Positions 26,409-35,028 of a stretch of DNA of 64,000 bases are shown here, one piece after another. Source of the DNA: AWTP1-13 sp963820375. GTDB lineage: Bacteria; Pseudomonadota; Alphaproteobacteria; Rhizobiales; Hyphomicrobiaceae. A program made the translations under genes and the position numbers. The notes under the pieces are model-generated. The model did no database searches. It was not told the DNA's origin and worked only from the letters and a program-made list of their open reading frames with translations. Within the stretch, counting starts at the first letter, position 1, and each line of letters opens with the position of its first letter. The stretch spans positions 1 to 64,000 of the forward strand of contig CAWFZX010000007.1 of NCBI GenBank assembly GCA_963820375.1, written 5' to 3'.

Positions 26409-28142
26409 ATGAAGAGACGACTAACGATCACGGCGGCTTTGGCGGTGATTTTGGCAAGCAGTAGCGCTTTGGCCGGCATGGACGAGGCAAGACGGTGGCT
26501 GGATCGGGAATTTCAGCCATCAACGCTGAGCAAGGATCAGCAGCTGCAGGAAATGCAATGGTTCGTCAACGCAGCCGCGCCCTTCAAGGGGATGGAAATC
26601 AACGTGCTGTCGGAAACGATCCCGACGCACGAATACGAATCGAAGACCTTGACCAAGGCGTTCGAAGAAATCACCGGCATTAAGGTCAACCATCAGGTTC
26701 TGGGCGAGGGTGAGGTCGTGCAGGCCGTCCAGACGCAGATGCAGACCAACCGCAATCTGTATGACGCCTACATCAATGATTCCGACCTGATCGGGACGCA
26801 CTCGCGTCTGCAGCTGGCCGTCAACCTGACCGACTGGATGGCAGGCGAAGGCAAGGATGTCACCTTGCCAACCCTCGACGTCAACGATTTCATCGGCAAA
26901 TCCTTCACCACGGGGCCGGATGGCAAGCTCTGGCAACTGCCCGACCAGCAGTTCGCCAACCTCTACTGGTTCCGCTACGACTGGTTCAAACGAGCGGACA
27001 TCAAGAAGCAGTTCAAGGACCGATACGGCTACGAGCTCGGCGTGCCAGTAAATTGGTCTGCGTACGAGGACATCGCCGAATTCTTCAGCGTGCATGTGAA
27101 GGAAATCGACGGCGTTCGCATCTACGGTCACATGGACTACGGCAAGCGCGCACCGGATCTTGGCTGGCGCATGACCGATGCATGGCTGTCGATGGCCGGG
27201 GCGAGCTCGAAGGGATTACCCAATGGGCGTCCGATCGACGAGTGGGGCATCCGCATGGAAGAGGGATCCTGCAATCCCTCGGGCGCCTCGATCTCGCGTG
27301 GCGGTGAGACCAACGGACCGGCCGCGGTCTATGCCATTCGCAAGTGGGACGAATGGCTACGCAAGTATGCCCCGCCTGGTGCTGCCGACTATGATTTCTA
27401 CCAATCCCTTCCAGCCCTGTCGCAGGGCAACGTTGCTCAGCAAATCTTCTGGTACACGGCATTCACGGCGGAGATGGTCAAGGCGAAGAGCGAAGGCAAC
27501 AACACGGTGAACGACAAGGGCGAGGTGCTGTGGCGCATGGCTCCCTCGCCGCACGGGCCCTACTGGGAGGAGGGCATGAAGCTCGGTTATCAGGATGCCG
27601 GCTCCTGGACGATCTTCAAATCGACCCCCCTGGAGCGCAGAAAGGCGGCTTGGCTTTACGCGCAGTTTACCGTCTCCAAGACCGTGTCGCTGAAGAAGAG
27701 TCACGTGGGCCTCACCATCATCCGCGACAGCGACATCCGCCATCAGTCCTTCACCGAACGGGCACCAAAGCTGGGTGGTCTGGTCGAGTTCTATCGTTCG
27801 CCGGATCGCGTGCAGTGGACGCCCACCGGCGTCAACGTGCCCGACTACCCCAAGCTCGCACAGCTCTGGTGGCAGAACATCGGTGACGTGAACTCCGGCG
27901 CCTTTACGCCGCAGCAGGCCATGGACCGGCTCGCCAAGGAGATGGACGACGTCATGGCACGCATGGAAGAAGTCGACAAAAAGGCCAAGGTCTACGGCGG
28001 CTGCGGTCCGCGGCTCAATGCCGCCAAGGATCCCAAGGACTGGCTCGGCAAACCAAACGGTCCAAAGGCGAAGCTTGCCGACGAGAAGCCAAAGGGCGAG
28101 ACCATCGACTACGATGAACTGGTAAAGCGCTGGAAGAGCTGA
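26409..28142 (+). CDS. glpV: Glycerol ABC transporter substrate-binding protein
   Basis: This is a periplasmic glycerol-binding protein of 577 residues, the long form seen in the rhizobial GlpV family. The signal peptide is MKRRLTITAALAVILASSSA with cleavage near ALAG. Conserved-looking blocks include DDLxGTHSRL-like DLIGTHSRLQ, FANLYWFRYDWF and the late GGCGPRLNA. The ATG at 26409 has GGAGGAG eight bases upstream; the GTG six codons earlier has no such site. It is the first gene of the importer operon, which differs from Rhizobium leguminosarum, where I recall the gene at the end of the cluster. A hairpin follows it. Confidence 0.9.
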   Translation: MKRRLTITAALAVILASSSALAGMDEARRWLDREFQPSTLSKDQQLQEMQWFVNAAAPFKGMEINVLSETIPTHEYESKTLTKAFEEITGIKVNHQVLGEGEVVQAVQTQMQTNRNLYDAYINDSDLIGTHSRLQLAVNLTDWMAGEGKDVTLPTLDVNDFIGKSFTTGPDGKLWQLPDQQFANLYWFRYDWFKRADIKKQFKDRYGYELGVPVNWSAYEDIAEFFSVHVKEIDGVRIYGHMDYGKRAPDLGWRMTDAWLSMAGASSKGLPNGRPIDEWGIRMEEGSCNPSGASISRGGETNGPAAVYAIRKWDEWLRKYAPPGAADYDFYQSLPALSQGNVAQQIFWYTAFTAEMVKAKSEGNNTVNDKGEVLWRMAPSPHGPYWEEGMKLGYQDAGSWTIFKSTPLERRKAAWLYAQFTVSKTVSLKKSHVGLTIIRDSDIRHQSFTERAPKLGGLVEFYRSPDRVQWTPTGVNVPDYPKLAQLWWQNIGDVNSGAFTPQQAMDRLAKEMDDVMARMEEVDKKAKVYGGCGPRLNAAKDPKDWLGKPNGPKAKLADEKPKGETIDYDELVKRWKS

Positions 28143-28186
28143 TCACGCCCCACGAGGCGGCTGCTTTGCCAGGATAAAACAATGGG

Positions 28187-28220
28187 GGAAGCGCGCAAGC
28201 TTGAGGCTTGCCGCTTCCCT
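28187..28220 (+). terminator. Intercistronic stem-loop between glpV and glpS
   Basis: Arms beginning GGGAAGCG and ending CGCTTCCC fold into a stem of about 14 pairs with a small bulge around a TTGA-centred loop. No U-run follows, so it is more likely an RNA-stabilising or partial attenuating hairpin than a full terminator. Such structures after a binding-protein gene help keep binding protein in excess over transport subunits. Its position also argues against the upstream TTG start proposed for glpS at 28208. Confidence 0.7.
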
Positions 28221-28285
28221 CCTCGCTGTTCTCGATCGATACTGCGGCCCCAGCCAGGGGCGCTATCGCATCATCGGACGCTTAC

Positions 28286-29353
28286 GTGACGCTCGAATTG
28301 AGAAACGTAGTCAAGAGCGTCGGCGCGCAAACCCATATTTATGAAACCAGCCTGCAACTCGCCAAGACAGGATTTAACATCCTTCTTGGCACCACGCTTG
28401 CCGGTAAGACCACCCTGATGCAGCTGATGGCAGGGCTCGAACAGCCTACCAGCGGCGAAGTTTGGTTCGCTGGCAAGAACGTGACCGGTGTTCCCGTGCA
28501 GAAACGCAATGTCTCAATGGTCTATCAGCAGTTCATCAACTATCCAAATTTGAGCGTTTTTGAGAACATCGCCTCTCCGCTGAGGGTTGCGCGCATGAAG
28601 CAATCGGAGATCAAGGACCGCGTACATCGCATAGCCGAGCTCGTGCAGATCGCGCCCATGTTGCGTCGGCGCCCCGGCGAGCTATCGGGCGGCCAGCAGC
28701 AGCGGACCGCACTGGCGCGAGCTCTCGTCAAGGATGCCGATCTGGTCCTGCTCGATGAGCCACTCGCCAATCTCGACTTCAAGCTCAGAGAGGAGTTGCG
28801 CGACGAACTGCCGAAGCTGTTCGTCAATCGTCACAGCATCGTCGTGTTCGCAACCACGGACCCCATGGATGCCTTACTGCTTGGCGGTCACACGGCGACG
28901 GTCCGGCAAGGGCGCGTCACGCAATTTGGACCGACCACGGAGATCTATCACAGGCCCGCCGACCTGGTGACTGCGCGCGTGTTTTCCAATCCGCCCATCA
29001 ATACCGCGCCGGTGACCAAGCAAGGCGAACAGGTTGTACTCAGCGAGACGGTTCGCTGGTCGGCAAAGGCCGGCATGCGTCAGCTGCCGGATGGACAGTA
29101 CGTGGTGGGTATTCGCCCGCATCACATCAGCCCCGTTGCCAACGGCCCTGCCGCCACTCGCATCGATGGCAAAGTACAGATCACCGAACTCAGTGGCTCG
29201 GAGAGCACGATCCATTTCGTACATGCTGCGCTCAATTGGGTTTCGCAGTCGCACGGCATTCATGCCGTCGAGGTTGGCGCAACCATGCAACTCTACATCG
29301 ACATCGATCGCTGCATGTATTTTAGTGTCGAGGGCAGGCTTGTTGCGGCATGA
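28286..29353 (+). CDS. glpS: Glycerol ABC transporter ATP-binding protein GlpS
   Basis: This is one of two ATPases of the glycerol importer, about 355 residues. Walker A reads GTTLAGKTT (GxxxxGKT kept), the signature is the canonical LSGGQQQR, and Walker B ends in LLDEPLANLDF. The last third is a TOBE-like domain with VGIRPHHI. I chose the GTG at 28286 because the protein then begins with the family's TLELRNV-type strand. The open frame back to a TTG at 28208 lies inside the stem-loop. The H-loop position reads TTDP where a histidine is usual, so ATP hydrolysis may depend on the partner ATPase. Confidence 0.88.
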   Translation: MTLELRNVVKSVGAQTHIYETSLQLAKTGFNILLGTTLAGKTTLMQLMAGLEQPTSGEVWFAGKNVTGVPVQKRNVSMVYQQFINYPNLSVFENIASPLRVARMKQSEIKDRVHRIAELVQIAPMLRRRPGELSGGQQQRTALARALVKDADLVLLDEPLANLDFKLREELRDELPKLFVNRHSIVVFATTDPMDALLLGGHTATVRQGRVTQFGPTTEIYHRPADLVTARVFSNPPINTAPVTKQGEQVVLSETVRWSAKAGMRQLPDGQYVVGIRPHHISPVANGPAATRIDGKVQITELSGSESTIHFVHAALNWVSQSHGIHAVEVGATMQLYIDIDRCMYFSVEGRLVAA

Positions 29354-29422
29354 CGAGAAATTGCACAGCGGCGTCGGCAAGCGAGCTGCTGCCTGCCGGG
29401 CGCGACAAGGGCCTTTGAGGCG

Positions 29423-30490
29423 ATGGCCAAGATCAGCCTGCAAAGCATCAAGCATAGCTACCTGCCAAAACCGCGCGCAGCCGAGGACTGGGCCCTGAAA
29501 AAGCTCGACCTGGAGTGGTCCGATGGCGGCGCCTACGCACTGCTCGGACCATCGGGCTGCGGCAAGACCACGTTGCTCAACATCATCTCCGGGCTGGTGC
29601 GCCCAAGCGAAGGAAAGGTGCTCTTTGACGGCATCGATCTGACGGACCGGCCAACCGATCGGCGCCACATCGCCCAGGTCTTTCAGTTCCCGGTCGTGTA
29701 CGACACCATGACAGTCTGGGAAAACCTCGCCTTTCCCCTCCGCAACCGTGGTTTGCCGACATCCGAGATCGAACAAAAGGTACGGGCGATCGCGCACATG
29801 CTGGATCTGGACGAGATGCTGCAAAAGCGCGCAGCCGGACTGACCGCCGACGGCAAGCAGAAAATTTCCCTCGGGCGCGGGCTGGTGCGCTCGGACGTCA
29901 ATGTCATCATGTTCGATGAGCCGCTCACCGTCATCGATCCGCACCTCAAGTGGCAGCTCCGATCCAAGTTGAAGGAGCTGCACCAGCGCACGCGGCGAAC
30001 CATGATCTACGTAACGCACGACCAGACCGAGGCGTTGACGTTCGCCGAGAAAGTCGTGGTGATGCACGAAGGCAGTGTCGTCCAGATCGGCTCGCCGATC
30101 GAGCTATTCGAGTGCCCGCGCCACACCTTCGTGGGTCATTTCATCGGCTCTCCCGGCATGAACATCTTGCCCTGCGAGGTCGACAACGGCGCCGTGCTTT
30201 TCGCCGGCCACCAGGTGCAGGTCGGCAATCCGCCGACGCGCCCGCTCCTTGGCCGGCGTGCGGAAATCGGCGTGCGGCCGGAGTTTGTCGTGCTGGCTGC
30301 GGAGGGTATTCCGGTGCAAATCGTCAAAGTCAGCGATGCCGGCCGCTACCGCATCGTTGAAGCGCGGCACGGTGATAGCCGCATCAAGCTGCTGCTCGAG
30401 GAGGGCGTTTCGTTGCCGGCGGGCCGCGCCTGCGTGCAGTTCGACACAGCCCATACCCGGCTCTATGCCGATGGTCGTTTGTTGGAGTGA
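29423..30490 (+). CDS. glpT: Glycerol ABC transporter ATP-binding protein GlpT
   Basis: This is the second ATPase, 355 residues. Walker A is canonical (GPSGCGKTT), Walker B ends in MFDEPLTVIDPH, and the switch histidine is present in YVTHDQTEAL. The ABC signature is degenerate: LTADGKQKISLGRGLV stands where LSGGQ is expected. With GlpS this gives an asymmetric heterodimer, since GlpS has a canonical signature but lacks the switch histidine. A TOBE domain ends the protein. The ATG follows GAGGC and lies 69 bases after glpS; glpP begins seven bases after its stop. Confidence 0.9.
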   Translation: MAKISLQSIKHSYLPKPRAAEDWALKKLDLEWSDGGAYALLGPSGCGKTTLLNIISGLVRPSEGKVLFDGIDLTDRPTDRRHIAQVFQFPVVYDTMTVWENLAFPLRNRGLPTSEIEQKVRAIAHMLDLDEMLQKRAAGLTADGKQKISLGRGLVRSDVNVIMFDEPLTVIDPHLKWQLRSKLKELHQRTRRTMIYVTHDQTEALTFAEKVVVMHEGSVVQIGSPIELFECPRHTFVGHFIGSPGMNILPCEVDNGAVLFAGHQVQVGNPPTRPLLGRRAEIGVRPEFVVLAAEGIPVQIVKVSDAGRYRIVEARHGDSRIKLLLEEGVSLPAGRACVQFDTAHTRLYADGRLLE

Positions 30491-30497
30491 GCCCGGC

Positions 30498-31364
30498 ATG
30501 GAGAGCAAGACGCACAACCAGATGGGTTGGCTGTTCGTGCTGCCGGTCGTCGTGCTGGTGGCCTTTAATGCCATTATTCCCCTGATGGCCGTGGTCAACT
30601 ATTCGGTGCAGGAAACCTTCGGCAACAACATGTTCTTTTTTGAGGGCGTGAAGTGGTTCGAACAGGTTCTGCATTCCGACCGCTTTCACGCCGCGCTTGG
30701 CCGGCAACTCATCTTCAGCGGCATTATTCTGGTCATCGAGGTGCCACTTGGCGTTGCCATCGCGCTTGCCATGCCGCGCCGCGGACCTTGGGTGTCGGTC
30801 TGCCTGGTGTTGATGGCGCTGCCACTTTTGATTCCCTGGAACGTCGTCGGTGCAATGTGGAACATCTTCGCCCTGCCCGACATAGGCATGCTGGGCAGGC
30901 TGCTCAACGATTTGGGCTTCAACTACAACTTTACGCAGCAACCGCTTTCGGCGTGGGCCACGCTGATCGCCATGGACGTCTGGCATTGGACGTCATTGGT
31001 TGTCCTGCTTGCCTATGCCGGGTTGGGCGCCATCCCCGACGCCTACTACCAGGCCGCCAAAATCGATGGCGCCTCGCCCTGGGCCGTCTTTCGCTACATT
31101 CAGCTGCCTAAAATGAGGCGTGTTCTAACCATTGCCGTCCTGTTGCGCTTCATGGATAGCTTCAACATCCATACCGAGCCGTTCGTGCTGACGGGTGGCG
31201 GGCCCGGCAATGCTACGACCTTGTTGTCGATCGACCTCGTCAAGATTGCTCTCGGCCAATTCGATCTCGGCCCGGCCGCGGCCATGTCCATTATCTACTT
31301 TTTGATCATCCTGCTGCTGTCGTGGATCTTTTATGCGGTGATGACCCGAGGCGAGGAACAGTGA
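30498..31364 (+). CDS. glpP: Glycerol ABC transporter permease GlpP
   Basis: This 288-residue inner-membrane permease has about six helices, the first at roughly residues 11-33 (WLFVLPVVVLVAFNAIIPLM). The EAA loop is YYQAAKIDGASPWAVFRYIQ. The long upstream extension of the frame is rejected because it overlaps glpT; the ATG at 30498 lies seven bases after the glpT stop. Its stop overlaps the glpQ start as TGATG. It forms the channel with GlpQ. Confidence 0.9.
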   Translation: MESKTHNQMGWLFVLPVVVLVAFNAIIPLMAVVNYSVQETFGNNMFFFEGVKWFEQVLHSDRFHAALGRQLIFSGIILVIEVPLGVAIALAMPRRGPWVSVCLVLMALPLLIPWNVVGAMWNIFALPDIGMLGRLLNDLGFNYNFTQQPLSAWATLIAMDVWHWTSLVVLLAYAGLGAIPDAYYQAAKIDGASPWAVFRYIQLPKMRRVLTIAVLLRFMDSFNIHTEPFVLTGGGPGNATTLLSIDLVKIALGQFDLGPAAAMSIIYFLIILLLSWIFYAVMTRGEEQ

Positions 31365-32164
31365 TGCGCAAGCTCAGCTGGCTTGTGCCGGCCCTCTATA
31401 TCGTCTTCCTGCTGCTGCCGATCTACTGGCTGGTGAGCATGTCATTCAAGACGACCAATGAAATCCTGGGCGCGTTCACGCTGTGGCCGAGAAAATTCAC
31501 CCTGGAGAACTACCAGAAAATCTTCACGGACCCGACCTGGTACAACGGCTATATCAATTCCCTGATCTATGTCGTTATCAACACCGTCATCTCGGTGGTG
31601 GTGGCCTTACCAGCAGCTTACGCCTTCTCGCGCTATCGCTTCCTCGGCGACAAGCATTTGTTTTTCTGGCTATTGACGAACCGCATGGCGCCTGCCGCCG
31701 TGTTCGCGCTGCCGTTTTTCCAGCTCTATTCGGCAATCGGACTGTTCGACACGCACATCGCCGTGGCCTTGGCGCACTGCCTCTTCAATATCCCGCTGGC
31801 GGTATGGATCCTCGAGGGCTTCATGTCGAGCGTGCCCAGACAGCTCGATGAGACGGCGTATCTCGACGGTTACGGCTTTTGGCGGTTTTTCATCAAGATT
31901 TTTCTGCCAACGATTGCCGCCGGCATCGGCGTTGCAGCCTTCTTCTGCTTCATGTTCTCGTGGGTCGAGCTGTTGCTGGCCAAAACGCTTACCTCGGTTG
32001 CCGCCAAGCCAATCGCGGCGACGATGACCCGGACGGCGAGCAGCTCTGGATACGAATTGGGCTTGCTGGCGGCCGCCGGTACACTGACGATCATTCCCGG
32101 TGCGTTCGTCATCTACTTCGTGCGCAACTACATCGCCAAAGGGTTCGCGCTCGGCCGCGTTTGA
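31364..32164 (+). CDS. glpQ: Glycerol ABC transporter permease GlpQ
   Basis: This 266-residue permease starts MRKLSWLVPALYIVFLLLPI, which is the first membrane helix. The EAA loop is LDETAYLDGYGFWRFFIKIF. The ATG at 31364 shares one base with the glpP stop, indicating translational coupling. GlpQ and GlpP should form the heterodimeric pore energised by GlpS and GlpT. The name follows the rhizobial glycerol importer and is unrelated to the E. coli phosphodiesterase GlpQ. Confidence 0.9.
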   Translation: MRKLSWLVPALYIVFLLLPIYWLVSMSFKTTNEILGAFTLWPRKFTLENYQKIFTDPTWYNGYINSLIYVVINTVISVVVALPAAYAFSRYRFLGDKHLFFWLLTNRMAPAAVFALPFFQLYSAIGLFDTHIAVALAHCLFNIPLAVWILEGFMSSVPRQLDETAYLDGYGFWRFFIKIFLPTIAAGIGVAAFFCFMFSWVELLLAKTLTSVAAKPIAATMTRTASSSGYELGLLAAAGTLTIIPGAFVIYFVRNYIAKGFALGRV

Positions 32165-32195
32165 GGGAGGCTCGTTTGCCGATGGAGGGCCGATC

Positions 32196-32477
32196 GTGCA
32201 TCTAACATGGATGGCCTGGACCTGGGAAACGGCGGCGTTCTTTCTATGTATCGCCGGCATGCTGATTGCCATGACGATTTGGGAATTGCGTTCGCCCGGC
32301 GGCGCACCGCGACGCGGCATCCTCGTCATCCGCACCACCCGCGGTGACCGGCTGTTTATTTCCCTGCTCACCGCGGCCTTTGTCCACCTCGGTTGGCTGG
32401 CAGCCTTCGGCACACCGCTTTGGGGTGCAATTGCCGTGGCGAGCCTGCTTGCCATCGCCATCTTTCGCTGGGTCTAG
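32196..32477 (+). CDS. glpU: DUF2160 small membrane protein GlpU
   Basis: This 93-residue protein has two or three hydrophobic segments and the DUF2160 pattern MAWTWETAAFFLCIAG, then a central RRGILVIRTTRGDRLFISLL. The GTG start at 32196 has GGAGGG six bases upstream; the open frame further upstream overlaps glpQ and is rejected. The family is found at the end of rhizobial glycerol importer operons, and its exact role there is not known to me. It is the last gene of the glp operon here. Confidence 0.88.
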   Translation: MHLTWMAWTWETAAFFLCIAGMLIAMTIWELRSPGGAPRRGILVIRTTRGDRLFISLLTAAFVHLGWLAAFGTPLWGAIAVASLLAIAIFRWV

Positions 32478-32652
32478 CCCGCAAGAGCGCGGTTGGTTTG
32501 TACAAACAAGGTCGCACCCGGGCCAAGGGGTGGCCAGCGCCGTCGCCAACGGCTGAGATCATCACGATGAGCATAAGTCCGCCGTCAGAGCGCCGCTTTC
32601 CTATGGCAAGAATCGCCAGCTGGCGCGGGCACAACCAACGGAAGGGCCAACG

Positions 32653-32898
32653 ATGACTCGCATCGAACTGAACGCCATCCGCCGCAAGCTGAGGGACTTG
32701 AACCTCGAATACAGCGCCCTGTTGCGGGACCGGTTCGGCGAGGGCCGTTTTGCGCGCATGGCCAAGTTGAGAGCCGAGCGAAACGCGCTGGTGGCGCTGA
32801 TCGCCGAGTACGATGGGCGGGAGACGGGCACCGCCAGGCACAACGGTGCCTTCCATACCGCGGGCCAGGAAGGCTTCCCACTCGACGCGCCAGCTTGA
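32653..32898 (+). CDS. Small hypothetical protein
   Basis: This 81-residue protein is not recognised. It is charged and helical (ELNAIRRKLRDLNLEYSALL and RMAKLRAERNALVALIAEYD), suggesting a short coiled-coil. GGAAGGG stands six bases before the ATG, which supports translation. It lies between glpU and a convergent Uup-like gene. No signal peptide or membrane helix is seen. Confidence 0.5.
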   Translation: MTRIELNAIRRKLRDLNLEYSALLRDRFGEGRFARMAKLRAERNALVALIAEYDGRETGTARHNGAFHTAGQEGFPLDAPA

Positions 32899-32936
32899 GC
32901 AGTCCAGGCGCAGCCATCGCGGGCGGTCGAGAAGGC

Positions 32937-34757
32937 TCAATCGCGCTCAAGCGCCTCGCGGCGTATTTCCAGTTCCAGCCATTGCTCTTCAGCGGCCTCC
33001 AGTTCCGATTGTTTGCCGGCAAGCGCCGTGGAGGCCTGAGCGAAGCCGGTGGGGTCCCGAGCATACAGTCCGCGATCATCCAGCCGGCGTAACAAATCGC
33101 CGACCTCGGCCTGCAACGACGCAATTTTGTCAGGCAGGCTCTGCAGCGCGTGCTGCTCATGGAAGCTGAGCCTGCGTCTTGGCACCTTCGGCCGGGCCAT
33201 GGGCGCCGTCGTTGGCTCCGCAGCAGGCTCAACCTTGGCTCTGGAGCGCCTGCTCGCCGGCTCGCGGCCGCGTTGGGCCAACATGTCGCTAAAGCCGCCG
33301 GCATATTCCACCCAACGGCCGTTGCCTTCCGGGACGACCACGGCATTGACCACGCGATCGAGAAAATCTCGATCATGGCTGATCAGGAGAAGCGTACCGA
33401 CGTAGCTGCCCAGCATCTCTTCCAGCACATCCAGCATCTCGATATCGAGGTCGTTGGTCGGCTCGTCGAGCACCAGCAGGTTGGACGGTTTTGACAGCGC
33501 TCGCGCCAGCATCAGCCGGCCGCGCTCGCCGCCCGAGAGGGCACGCAACGGTGTGCGGGCCTGCTCTGCCGTAAATAAGAAATCCTTCATGTAGCCAATG
33601 ACATGACGCGGACGGCCATTTACCGTGACGCTATCCCCGCCGCCTCGCGTCAGCGCTTCGCTCAGCGTCCAATCGGGATCGAGGCTTTCACGCTGCTGAT
33701 CGAGCCTGGCCATCTCGATGTTGCTGCCGAGGCGGACCGCTCCGCTATCGGGTGCGAGCACCCCCGTTAGCAGGTTGACTAGGGTCGTTTTACCGCTGCC
33801 GTTGGCCCCAACGAAGCCAATGCGATCGCCACGTCGGATGCGCGTCGAATACTGCTCGACAACACACTGACCCGCGTATGCCTTACCGATATGGTTCGCT
33901 TCGATCACGAGCGCGCCGGCGGCCGGCGTTTCCGGCGCGCCGATCGCCGCCTTGCCGATCGATCGGCGGTATTCGCGACGGGCCTGGCGCAGGCGCTGCA
34001 ATTCCGCCATCCGACGAACGTTGCGCTTGCGTCGAGCCGTGACGCCATAGCGCATCCAGGCTTCCTCGCGGGTGATCCGGCGGTCGAGCTTGTGCTGGGC
34101 GATTTCCTCGAGCGCCAATTGCTCGTCGCGCCAGGCTTCGAATTGGGCGAAGCCGACGTCGATACACCGCGTACTGCCGCGATCGAGCCAGACCGTGAGG
34201 TGCGAAAGGTTGGCGAGCAAGCGCCGGTCGTGGCTCACCAGCACGAGCGCCGCACGCCGTTCCATCAGCTGAGCCTCCAGCCATTCGATGGTCGGCAGAT
34301 CGAGATGATTGGTCGGTTCGTCGAGCAGGAGAATGTCGGGGGCTGGCGCCAGCACGCGCGCCAGCGCCGCCCGGCGCAGCTCACCGCCGGACAGTTGCAG
34401 GGGATTCTCGGAGCCGTCGAGACCGAGCTGCTCGAGCAAATAGCGGGCCTGATGGGGATCATCGGTTACCCCAAGGCCGGCCTCGGCGTAGGCAAGCGTG
34501 GTGGCAAATTGGCGAGCGTCGGGCTCCTGCGGCAAATAGCGGACCACCACGCCCGGCTGCACAAAACGCTGCCCGGCATCCGGCTCGACCAAGCCCGCCG
34601 CAATCCGCAGCAGCGTCGACTTGCCCGAGCCGTTACGGCCCACCAGGCCGACGCGATCGCCGGCAGAAACGGACAGCTCGGCGCCTTCAAGCAGCGCTGT
34701 GCCGCCAAAGCTGAGGGCGATATCACTAAGCCGAAGAAGCGGTGGTTGCTGGGCCAT
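32937..34757 (-). CDS. ABC-F family ATPase, Uup-like
   Basis: This is a soluble duplicated ATPase of about 606 residues acting on ribosomes or DNA structures rather than transport. The two Walker A motifs are GRNGSGKST and GANGSGKTT. The two signatures are LSGGELRRA and LSGGERGRL, and Walker B segments end in LLDEPTNHLD and VLDEPTNDLD. The C-terminal basic and coiled-coil extension after about residue 520 (QHALQSLPDKIASLQAEVGD) is the Uup-type DNA-binding tail. The ATG at 34757 is chosen; the frame upstream lacks ABC content. Confidence 0.9.
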   Translation of the reverse strand: MAQQPPLLRLSDIALSFGGTALLEGAELSVSAGDRVGLVGRNGSGKSTLLRIAAGLVEPDAGQRFVQPGVVVRYLPQEPDARQFATTLAYAEAGLGVTDDPHQARYLLEQLGLDGSENPLQLSGGELRRAALARVLAPAPDILLLDEPTNHLDLPTIEWLEAQLMERRAALVLVSHDRRLLANLSHLTVWLDRGSTRCIDVGFAQFEAWRDEQLALEEIAQHKLDRRITREEAWMRYGVTARRKRNVRRMAELQRLRQARREYRRSIGKAAIGAPETPAAGALVIEANHIGKAYAGQCVVEQYSTRIRRGDRIGFVGANGSGKTTLVNLLTGVLAPDSGAVRLGSNIEMARLDQQRESLDPDWTLSEALTRGGGDSVTVNGRPRHVIGYMKDFLFTAEQARTPLRALSGGERGRLMLARALSKPSNLLVLDEPTNDLDIEMLDVLEEMLGSYVGTLLLISHDRDFLDRVVNAVVVPEGNGRWVEYAGGFSDMLAQRGREPASRRSRAKVEPAAEPTTAPMARPKVPRRRLSFHEQHALQSLPDKIASLQAEVGDLLRRLDDRGLYARDPTGFAQASTALAGKQSELEAAEEQWLELEIRREALERD

Positions 34758-35028
34758 TGCGGGCAATCTAGCAGGTAGCAGGGGCGTTATCGACGTGAGG
34801 CTTGGCGCGCGGCATCCCGGTTGCCGCTCCGCCAGCCAGCGACCCGGCATTGCCGGCGTCCGACAGAGGTCATCGGCAGGCGATGGCGGCCATGCCCCGC
34901 GCAAAACCCGCAAACGGAAAAAAAGCATTTTCGCGTCCGTTTACCCCTTGCGAGGCGCTATGTTTTGGCCGCCTTCCTGCAGCTCGCCGCGGCGGCAGCA
35001 TGGTGGTCAAAAGTGAGTGACGCGCTCG

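Noticed and set aside
28874..30067. 397-codon open frame opposite glpS and glpT
   Set aside because: It is a shadow of two well-supported ABC ATPase genes and has no domain of its own.
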